NCBI GenBank assembly: GCA_029964075.1
Contig: CM057142.1
Span: 35,838,392 to 35,902,391 of the forward strand
DNA from: Patiria pectinifera
Lineage: Eukaryota; Echinodermata; Asteroidea; Valvatida; Asterinidae
Reading direction: 5' to 3'
Length of the DNA stretch: 64,000 nt
In this document: positions 12,001 to 19,805 of the stretch, one piece after another
Numbering within the stretch: the stretch's first letter is position 1
Layout of the letters: every line of letters begins with the position of its first letter
Made by a program: the position numbers and the translations under genes
Notes under the pieces: generated by a model
What the model saw: the letters and a program-made list of their open reading frames with translations, nothing else
What the model was told of the DNA's origin: nothing
The model's database searches: none

Positions 12001-14581
12001 ATTCCTTTTATTGTTAACTTTTTTGCTCAGTAACAAAAAATGGGAACAAGTAATGAGGTTGCAAGTATATCCAAACCCGTTACTTTACCTGAGACTGGGG
12101 GGGGGACTCAAGGTGGAACAGCGACTGGAACAAAATGTAAGTATCAAAATGTCCAAAGCTGTTTTTTTTTTTACTTACTATTTCACTATTGAAAAAATGG
12201 AATTCAATTATTTGTTTACATTGCCTATTTGTCTGTTAATTTCCATTTGTCAGTCCTGAGTTCAGCGAACGTTTCACTCCTCGATTTACATGATTTAATC
12301 CAATTATATTTATCTTCATTTCGACTTTTTAGGTTTTACAAATTTCCAACAAATTTATGTTATGTCAAGTCATGTCATTGTGCCAATGACCATGATTTCT
12401 CGTTGAATTCTGGATTTCCGATGTATCCCCCTCCAAAAAAAAGGGGGGGTATAGCAAATAAGTACAAATGGTCTGATGCAAGGATCTCCCCTGAAAAAAA
12501 TGACTTACTGAGTTGAAATGCTGGTCAAAGTCTAGTCAACTGGTGGATTATAACTCAGGAAGTAAAAAAAAAATCCATTTTTATTTTAAAAAATCACAAT
12601 ACCTAATAGTTTTGTGCGGTAACTTCGCGGCAAGGTAGAATACTAAAGATTTCAGTAATATATCGACAGGAAAAAGCCATCTGTTGTGATCAGATCACAT
12701 CCTGCGTAATGTCAAAGGATGTGCTGACGGGCAACAGAAGCTCAGTATAAACATGTCACCGTCCTAATTACGCGTTAAGGGGTCATTCAAAATGTTCGAT
12801 GTTTTTAAATTTCGATTGTTTTTTCCAAATTGTTTTGACCCACCCAGTGCACCTACCCAAATTTTCGATCTGAAAATATTGATTTTCCATTCAATAAAAA
12901 ACATAGGCCTAACGAATGCCCAGTTCGGTGACGGTGGAATGCAGCTGCAGTCTGTATACAATACCTTACCAACAACACGGCCCACTAGCATTCCCGTACG
13001 TATAGGGAATCCACCAGGAAACACGTAAACTATCCGTTCTAAACGGTAATAATAATTATCAGCTCGCTCTAAAAAAAAAATAACTTTGATCTTGCCGTAA
13101 AGAAGTGTAATGACTCTCATTATCATGAAGTTTTTCAGAAATTGCAGTCGGTTTTTGATAGAAAAAACTCTCAACTCGCGCTTTCCAGACACGTGGGCGC
13201 TTCCATGATGTTCATTGCACGCAGATATACCATGCGCACAGCGCATGCAGGTTGCCTAAGTAGTCTTGAGCACAAGTAGGTTTATTTCTTTGTCCCGATT
13301 CGTAACCGATACTCGTGGCGTGTATTACGACAAAATGAACCTGCATGGTATCCCGCTCCATGTGCACGGCGCACTGATTTTACGCATGCTTTAAGTCTAA
13401 CTTCACTGGCCCCCATGCATACGGTGCTCCGATGGGTGTATACACAATAAACGGTACATTGTACATGTACCGGATGCAAACTGTACCCGCACAGTACGGT
13501 ACGGGCAAAGGGTTTACGAATCGGAACGCACATAGTTGAATTGGAAAGTCCAAAGAGCTTTTATTTTCTATGTCTCTATCTCTGTAATTGAAAAAAAGTG
13601 AATTTCGATTTACAAAAATTTCAATAAATTAATTTGATCCACCCACCCAAATCAAAATTTAAAAACAACAAAAAATTTGAATGTTTCCAAATGCGTTGCG
13701 AAAAAAAAAGCGGTCAAGAAAAGGCGAGTAAAACCACCCTTCCACTCCGTCCCTGGATAAAATTAGATTTCTAATATGCTAATCAGTGATTTTTCCTTTA
13801 TGTGACAGTGTTAAAATCAATTCTATTGCAATTACTTCAAGGTCAAGGCCTGTTTTGTCGTACAGTGACTGGACTACAAGTGCAAGACGTTTACCGGAAT
13901 TCGTCTTCATGTGGGATATGGGTTTATACTTTAAATACGCCACGTTTGGAGTCAAGCAGACGTATATAACCACATTGGCATTTGGCAAATCATTGGAGAT
14001 TTTAATAACTGTGGATACCTGAATTCACATGTTGGCCCAGCTAATGAATGTCCTGAAATTGTAGCTGTCCCTGCATGAGGAAGGATGAAATATGGTCCTC
14101 GTTTCGTTGGAGGCCCCCAAATGTTGGAAGCCTTCGGCCTGGGCCCGGGCACGTGCGTTAATCCGCTACTGATTAGAGGGCCTGTGGGCACATTTTCCTT
14201 AAATTATGTCCCAAGTTAAACACAAACATTCCCATAATCTCACCTGGGTAGTCGAATTAAATTAAGGGAAAAAAACACTCATAAATCTTGTGATTACTTT
14301 GTATGTATACCAGACATCAATATTATGTTTTAACTGTGTGGGCATACCTGGTTCAACGGAATGTATTATACAACTGATCTAATAAAATAAGTGTTTTATA
14401 GTGCACTGTTGATCAACGTATCTTGCTCATTCACGCAATTATACGAAGGATTGGAAGGATAAAAGGTCTTGTTTAAAGAAGAAATGTCTTTACCTGTTGA
14501 CAGCGTTGGTGCAAAATTCAGAAATCGCAAAATGGTGATCATCAGTAGCAGCTGTCTTGATTTATTGATTTCGTCAGCCAT
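3063..14581 (-). CDS. HYR-domain receptor tyrosine kinase, 13 exons, complete
   Basis: Exons in coding order: 14494-14581, 10646-11398, 10078-10347, 9814-9974, 8706-8928, 7362-7472, 6879-7042, 6667-6780, 5888-5958, 5505-5545, 4654-4753, 3489-3594, 3063-3128. All junctions are GT..AG and phase-matched, giving about 755 residues. Order: signal peptide (1-29); Thr/Pro stalk of ELPTTT repeats (31-280); HYR domain (282-370); transmembrane helix (about 379-401); juxtamembrane segment with Tyr430 and Tyr444, both in YED motifs; kinase. Kinase hallmarks are the loop LGSGNFGEV (about 470), Lys495 in [15 protein letters not shown] (593-600), DFG (613-615) with one activation-loop Tyr (623), RWLAMESL, and CW..DP..RPSF. 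The short tail carries IYENV, a Grb2-SH2-type YxN motif. All catalytic residues are present, so it should be an active membrane receptor; ligand and orthology are unknown. HYR-bearing receptor kinases are lineage-specific, so no symbol is given. An alternative first exon lies at 18240-18330. Confidence 0.92.
4843..5077. mobile_element. Inverted-repeat element, related to 35690-35992
   Basis: Inverted arms at about 4843-4905 and 4985-5077 share the core TGCCTTTGATGAT / ATCATCAAAG, with a TTTGGCA motif. The same arm sequence occurs in the element at 35.7 kb. No open frame of its own; it sits in a receptor kinase intron. Confidence 0.6.
6053..6250. mobile_element. Short terminal-inverted-repeat element
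   Basis: Left end 6053-6079 and right end 6225-6250 form an inverted repeat of about 26 bp around GTAAACACCAGCAATCGTGG. The internal sequence is T-rich and non-coding. It lies in a receptor kinase intron. Confidence 0.65.
7747..8360. mobile_element. CAGGGTG-ended TIR element, Tc1/mariner-like MITE
   Basis: The ends are CAGGGTGAGTC.. and ..GCACCCTG, bounded by TA on each side. Imperfect inverted arms of roughly 180-250 bp run inward from both ends and share AGCGGAAC and CTACTTTTAGATGA. TA target duplication and CAGGG ends point to a non-autonomous Tc1/mariner relative. A second copy with a nested insertion is at 41493-42483. Confidence 0.7.
9314..9656. mobile_element. hAT-type MITE with perfect 8-bp target duplication
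   Basis: The element starts CAGCAGCGTAGCCAGGA and ends AACGCCGCTG. It is flanked by an exact 8-bp direct repeat, TCATACAC, at 9306-9313 and 9657-9664. An 8-bp duplication with CAG..CTG ends is the hAT signature. It is 343 bp long, non-coding, and lies in the intron between the transmembrane and juxtamembrane exons of the receptor. Confidence 0.85.
10496..10552 (-). pseudogene. In-phase HYR-end exon with terminal stop (decoy or relic exon)
   Basis: Between the stalk exon and the HYR exon is a 57-nt segment with an AG acceptor, a GT donor and phase 1 at both ends. It reads [10 protein letters not shown], closely matching [11 protein letters not shown] at the end of the intact HYR exon, then has a TAA as its last full codon. 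It is either the remnant of a second HYR exon or an alternative exon that would end the protein before the membrane, giving a soluble stalk fragment. Confidence 0.45.
10735..11390. repeat. 18-bp coding minisatellite of the receptor stalk
   Basis: Some 30 or more copies of an 18-bp unit (plus strand: GGTAGCTCCGTGGTGGTT) encode ELPTTT on the minus strand inside receptor exon 2. The array is interrupted at about 10945-11030 by an in-frame non-repeat segment that contributes CDC motifs and Trp-rich residues. The dense Thr/Pro suggests an O-glycosylated, mucin-like stalk. The long plus-strand open frame over the same bases is a by-product of the repeat. Confidence 0.9.
11399..13859. other. Receptor intron 1, left part; no exon recognised
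   Basis: This is non-coding sequence between the stalk exon and the duplicated first-exon block. It includes a short tandem array of about 22-25 bp around GTGCCCTTTTTTGTTTAAC at 11780-11850. I saw no exon with a matching phase and a recognisable domain. Confidence 0.5.
14494..14581 (-). CDS. Receptor kinase first coding exon 1A (signal peptide)
   Basis: The ATG at 14581 opens a short charged N-terminus followed by a hydrophobic run ([13 protein letters not shown]), typical of a secretory signal. The exon ends in phase 1 at a GTAAAG donor. This matches the phase-1 acceptor of the stalk exon at 11398 and gives the junction STETTMRT. I found no other phase-1 exon between the two. A 20-bp hairpin lies just upstream (14617-14674). 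Confidence 0.75.
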
Positions 14582-14616
14582 GATGGTAGCTTTTTTTAAT
14601 GAAATACGACAGTTTT

Positions 14617-14674
14617 GCGTGAGCAGACCTACACATCGGCAAACGGTTATTCCTATGTGTAGGTCTGCTCACGC
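14617..14674. promoter_or_regulatory. 20-bp perfect hairpin upstream of receptor exon 1A
   Basis: Arms 14617-14636 and 14655-14674 are exact inverse complements (arm ends GCGTGAGC / GCTCACGC) with an 18-nt loop. The hairpin lies 36-93 bases upstream of the exon 1A start codon, in the promoter or 5' untranslated region. In duplication copy B only the right arm is recognisable (about 18434-18458). A regulatory role is an inference. Confidence 0.5.
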
Positions 14675-15615
14675 ACCTTCTTTTGCACCACAGGAGGAAG
14701 TACGTACGTACAGTACAATTTGGTTTTGAGTGACTTGGCCAGGATAAAAGTTTTAATTAACCCAAAGCAATGTGCAACGAAGCAGCACGATGAGATGAAT
14801 AAGCAGTTGGCCACGTATTCATGCTCCAGCGTCAAGCACGATAAGGCTCCGATTTTGTTAGAATACAACTACGTCAGTAATAACCTTGATCCGGTTTGTG
14901 TACTGGTTCGTCGCGGAAGCGAGAGCCGCACTGTTTAGGTTGTTTTAAGTAAGAATTGTGCGGTGGAACTTCCAAGCCAGAAAAACCCACCGTCGCGTGG
15001 GAAACACGAGTTATTTTATATGCAAGTTGCATATGGTTTTCAAAAAGGAACGATTTTGGCATCCAGCCAGCAAACTGTGAGAAATCCCATTTTTTACTCT
15101 ATCAAAAACAAAGCCTACGTTTTCCAGTGGGATCTATTCTTAACCTACTTTAAAGGGGCACATCGTCCTGAAATCGCCGAAACTTTTATGTTTCAGATTG
15201 TTTACCTACCCCATTTCAAAGATCTGGTTGAAAGGAAACTAATCAATTGTCTCACCGGTCCTTAGAAAGATGGGGGGGGGGGAATAGTTGTTTACATTTG
15301 ACGTGGCGGAATTTTTTTGCCACACGTAAATAAGTCTCTTGGGCGAGGAGATTTTCTCCAACTTCTGCGTCCTTGGTGCCGCACGATTCAAGAGTGGTAC
15401 ATCCCCACTGCATGCATGCAGTGCACCGGTACCGGACATGTCTTTGCACAATTGGCATGAACCAGGCTACGGGTAGATAAGTTCCAATAGTGTTCATGCG
15501 TTTTGAACGAACGAACTAACGTAAGGCCAACAAAAAAGTCGCTCTCTGTTCAGCGCGTGCGTAGATTTTAATTATGCGCGTCAATCTTTTTCCCCAAAAT
15601 GTTCCGCGGTAGCTC

Positions 15616-16130
15616 TTCGCTCGTACCCCCGCCCTGCAAACAGGACGCTGGAATATTCTGAGCTTCACAGAATCTTGTGAAGGAAGTGGCCTAAGACCTA
15701 TGTATAAAGCATCTGGCTGCAGCTGTTCAAGACCGCAGTTAGACAATGTGCGCAAATGCTATCCGAAAACTTCCCAAAGAAATGCGCACGTTCCATACCG
15801 GATGTGATTTCTGTTTCATTGCGGACCATGTGGAGACAATTTTGAGCGTCGCATAATGCAATCCGACCGTTCGTGATTCGAAACGGAGCCAAATGGAGGA
15901 AATGCAAGTTTTACAGAATTTCCTACAATATTACGCTTTTCAACGAAAAAAAAATCTCTAAACTGGAATAAAAGAGTCATGAATCAGTCTTAACGGCCGT
16001 TTCAAACCTTGCAGAGTCATGACCGTGATGACACGCAGGTCACAGGTCACGCAAAATCAAACCAATCAGAGCGTTAATTCATCAGAGTATCCCAGCGTCC
16101 TGTTTGCAGGGCGAGGGGTACGAGCGAACG
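15616..16130. mobile_element. TIR element with 8-bp target duplication (hAT-like)
   Basis: The ends TTCGCTCGTACC.. and ..GGTACGAGCGAAC form inverted repeats of about 35 bp that include the core GCCCTGCAAACAGGACGCTGG. An exact 8-bp repeat, GGTAGCTC, flanks it (15608-15615 and 16131-16138). The same end sequence bounds a much larger element at 54884-56918. Confidence 0.8.
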
Positions 16131-17809
16131 GTAGCTCCAACAGCGCCCTCTTTTACCGCACCTACTCAAAGAGTACCAAGGAATGGGAAATTGCACCAAG
16201 GCAAATGATCGAGGGCACCAAGGCAAATTATGGAGGACACCAATGTACATGAGGACACCTTAAAAAAAGCAAAATAGTACCCCACCTTGTCTGTACAATC
16301 CAAGCTTAAAAAAAAGCGGGGAAAAAAGCCGCGAAATCGAAAGCCGCAGATGCCATTATCTGTTTAGGTGTTTTTTTTATGTAGAATTATGCGGTGTAAC
16401 TCCGAAGCCCGAAGAACCCACAATCGCGTGGGAAACACGAGTTGTTTTATCTGTTACCTGAAATTTACTTTGTTGATTCTCTACAAATATTTCAATTTGT
16501 ATAAAAGCCATTTGTGTCGCTCAATTTAGCGGGGGACTTTTTTGTCCTCAGATTTTCAACAAACACTGGCCTGTCTTTGACTCTTCAAGAAGGCACTCCC
16601 CTCCCTCACCCTCATGCCCACGAGTGGTGATTCAGGTACGTGAACTTCAAAATACCTGTCATAATAAGTGTTACTTTGTCTCGCATCGTGATATCATGCC
16701 TTGGCCGCAGCCACATTTACACCAACGTGCGTTTTAGTTATGTGCCGTAGACGTAATATATATATTTTTTTAATATCCAAATTTCGCACGTATTCTACGG
16801 GTGCACTAACCGCTCCATCCATTGACGTCATTCTGGGATGGATTTCAGCTGCCTGACTCAACCGTTGTTAATGTTTGGACCACCGTTTTAGAATGACCTT
16901 CTGTCGTCGGTATACATGACCGACGTTAACAATTGAGACTATACAAATATACACATCACATTGTGGATCTTTGTAAAATCTTCTTGATTTAGCGCCGGAA
17001 ACGTCACTGCAGAAAACACTGAAGAAATGAATGTTTAATTCTTCTTTCATTTATTTGTTTGTTTTGCTTTTTGTTAAGTTTTGGTAGGTTTGGGGATCGT
17101 TTTTTGTTTGTTGGCACAATAATTGTATTTAATCGGCTCTATACAAGCCAAAAATGTGCATGGAATGAATGTATGTAGCATCAAACAAGGCTGTTGTGTC
17201 ACCAAAAGGATCCAAAGTGTGAACACAAAAATCAACTCAAAACTATTGTAAGTATTCCTTTGCAACAAGAAAATAGATACGCTGATAGAAATCATTACTT
17301 TTTTAAAATTATGAGCAAGGTTGGATCACGTTTTTAGGAGGCCATCGGTCAACTGAAGTCCTCACGACACAGATTCCGACATTTCTGAATTGAACTGGAA
17401 ATCATTTCCCTAAGGTCTCCTTTGTCAAAGCTGAACAAAAATATAAGTCATTTTTCCTCCACTGGCATATCAAACATCATAGTGAGACACAAATTATATT
17501 TCAATGCGCAATATTAAAGGAGTTCTCTGCACACTTCAAAATAAAATCTAGAAATCGATTCGAAATGACATTTCTCTTGTTATTTTGTAACTGGTCAGTA
17601 AATACAAGACGCTTACCGGGATTTGTCTTCATATGAAATTTTGGTTTAAACTTCAAATGCGCCATGTTAGGAGTCAAGCAGACTTTCTATAGGTTGTATA
17701 AGTCAGTGGTATTTGGTTAATCATTGGAAATGATAATAACTGTGGACGCCTGAACGCACATTTTGGGCCTGCTAGTGAATGTTGTACAAGTATTGTAGCA
17801 ACTTCTGGC

Positions 17810-17997
17810 CATGAGCGTCGCGGGGGGTGGGGGCAAGGGGGTCATATTGCTGTTTATTTTATGGGGTTGGTAGGGCAAATGGTCCCCTGCTCACGCTCGG
17901 AAAAATGATAAATTGAGAATATAATGAAAAAGTTAAGAAATGTTTGGGGGAAATTTGGTTTGCCCCCCCCCTGGAAAAAATCCTGGCGACGCCCATG
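17810..17997. mobile_element. CATGGGCGTCGC-family hAT MITE
   Basis: The ends CATGAGCGTCGC and GCGACGCCCATG are flanked by the 8-bp duplication CTTCTGGC (17802-17809, 17998-18005). It is 188 bp and non-coding. The homologous position in duplication copy A lacks it. Related copies lie at 20738, 38585 and 44262. Confidence 0.85.
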
Positions 17998-18239
17998 CTT
18001 CTGGCCCTGACGATGGATCAAAATACACAGATGTAGTCCTATAGAAAATCTCATTATCTCACCTTGGTTGTCGAAATCAAGGAAAAATAGCATTCTCAAA
18101 TCTTGTTATTGATATGCCAGCCCTCAACATGTTTTTAACTTGGCATATTCAGTTCAACGGAATGTAATATAATATAAAAATATTGAAATGAATTGAAAGG
18201 ATAGGCCTACGGTCTGCTTCAAAGAAGAATGTCTCTTAC

Positions 18240-18330
18240 CTTTTGTCAGCGCCGGTGCTACATTGAGAAATGGCAAAATGATGATCATCAGTAACAGATG
18301 TCTTTGTTTATTTATTCCGTCCACCATCAT
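18240..18330 (-). CDS. Alternative/duplicated signal-peptide exon 1B
   Basis: This 91-nt exon (MMVDGINK start, hydrophobic core LLLMIIILPFL, phase-1 GTAAGA donor) is clearly homologous to exon 1A, which starts MADEINK. It lies in the second copy of a duplicated block that also contains the upstream flank. Its frame and donor are intact, so it could splice to the same stalk exon at 11398 as an alternative first exon with its own promoter. No second set of receptor exons was found between 14.6 and 18.2 kb, so a whole tandem gene is unlikely here. Whether it is used is not shown. Confidence 0.65.
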
Positions 18331-19751
18331 GGTAGCTTATTGAAATAAAAAGTTGTACAGGTCTCTTGAACACTTATTGTTTCGGGTGGATTATTAGCCA
18401 AGGAGCGCATGTAAATGATCGACAAAAGGTTATTCCTACGTGTAGGCCTGCTCACACCGTCCTTTCTCACCAAAGGAGGAAGTACATTTGAGGCAATTTG
18501 GTGCACACTATTTTGGAGTGACTTGGCCAGGATAAAAGTTATAAATAACCCAGAGAAATGGCTCTGCAGCAGCACAATGAGATGAATAACCAGTTGGCCA
18601 CGTATTCATGCTATTGCGTCAAGCACGAGGGGGGTACTGATTTTGTTAAATACAACTTATGACAGTAATATTTATGTAACCTTGATTCAGTTTGTGTACA
18701 TTGCTTGTTGCGAAAGCGAGAGCCGCAGATACCATTATCTTTATGTATTTTTTTTATGTAGAATATTGTGCGGTGGAACCCCGAAGCCTGAAGAACCCAC
18801 CCTCGCGTGAGAAACCCAAGTTTTAGTATTTGTTAACCGAAACTGACTTTGTTGATTCGGTACCGATATTTTAATTTGTATGAGCCATTATCTTTCACTC
18901 AATTTAGCGCGGGCCAGAGGAGTTCTCTGTTTTGTCCCCGGATTTTCAACACACACAATTACCGGCCTCTCTTTGCCTCTCTGAGCAGGCACTCGCATCC
19001 CTCACCCTCTCGCCCACGAGTGGTGATTGGTACCTGAATTCCAAACTACCTGCCGTAACTTGTCGCGCATCGTTATCTCGTGTCTTGGCCACAGCCACAT
19101 TTATATCAACGTGCGTTTTATGTGCCGTAGACGATATATATATTTTCATTATCCAAATTTCGCACATATTCTACGGGTGCATACACTAACCACTCCACCC
19201 GTTAACGTCATTCTCGTGTAGTTTTCAACTGCCTGACTCTGTCGTCGGTGTGATGGGCTCCGTGCACAAGTACCCTTTCAACGGCCGAAAAAAAAGGAGA
19301 ATGGGGGGAGATCTAGACTGATCTAGACTGACCATCTACTGCGCATTCCGAATGATCCAAAATTATTGGGGCGGGGATTAGTCTGGGAGACCATCGCAAG
19401 CTGAATTCGAACGCATTCGCGCACCGAACAAAACTGACAGATTATTATCTATCAATCTGTCAGTTTATCTATGGGACGTTTCATCACAATTTGATTCAAG
19501 CTATCCCCCTAAGAATTGAGCAGTTGTTTCCCTAGAATGATAAGCAAAAAATAGATGTGCAATTAATTACATTGCTGAAACAAACAAAAAGGTATCTCAA
19601 CGGTATCAACATTAAGATAACACTCATCTCTTATTTTCAGACAACAATCAACAAACCAGTACGCATCTCAACACCCTTGTTTGTACAATAAAACACACCT
19701 GTTTCCTGTGCTTGATTAGGTTTTCATTTTCTCACGCACTCAGAGAAAAGG

Positions 19752-19791
19752 GCATAAAAAGAACGATTTTTTCAGTAGTTTTTTTCAGTCT
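19752..19791 (+). promoter_or_regulatory. Core promoter of the tri-EGF gene
   Basis: A TATA-like CATAAAAA at 19753-19760 lies about 45-53 bases upstream of the start codon. An initiator-like TTCAGTC follows about 30 bases later (near 19785). The 5' untranslated region would be only about 20 nt. Position and spacing fit a TATA promoter of an inducible or tissue-specific gene. Confidence 0.6.
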
Positions 19792-19805
19792 GCGAGGGAT
19801 CAACA

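Larger units (their letters stand above)
13860..16860. repeat. Segmental duplication copy A (first-exon region)
   Basis: The block matches 17590-19235 base for base over long stretches: exon 1A versus 1B, the GGAGGAAGTACGT flank, and the GTGCGGTGGAAC segment. Copy A is split by foreign sequence at about 15015-16355, which is bounded by an 80-90-bp direct repeat (14934-15014 and 16357-16445). Confidence 0.8.
17590..19235. repeat. Segmental duplication copy B (first-exon region)
   Basis: Second copy of the receptor first-exon/promoter block, diverged by small indels and many substitutions. It carries exon 1B and a 188-bp hAT MITE at 17810-17997 that copy A lacks. Copy A therefore supplies the empty site. 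Its right end lies about 570 bp before the EGF gene. Confidence 0.8.

Noticed and set aside
14963-15265. Plus-strand 100-residue frame at 15 kb
   Set aside because: It straddles the boundary of duplication copy A and the insert, and has no domain or splice support.
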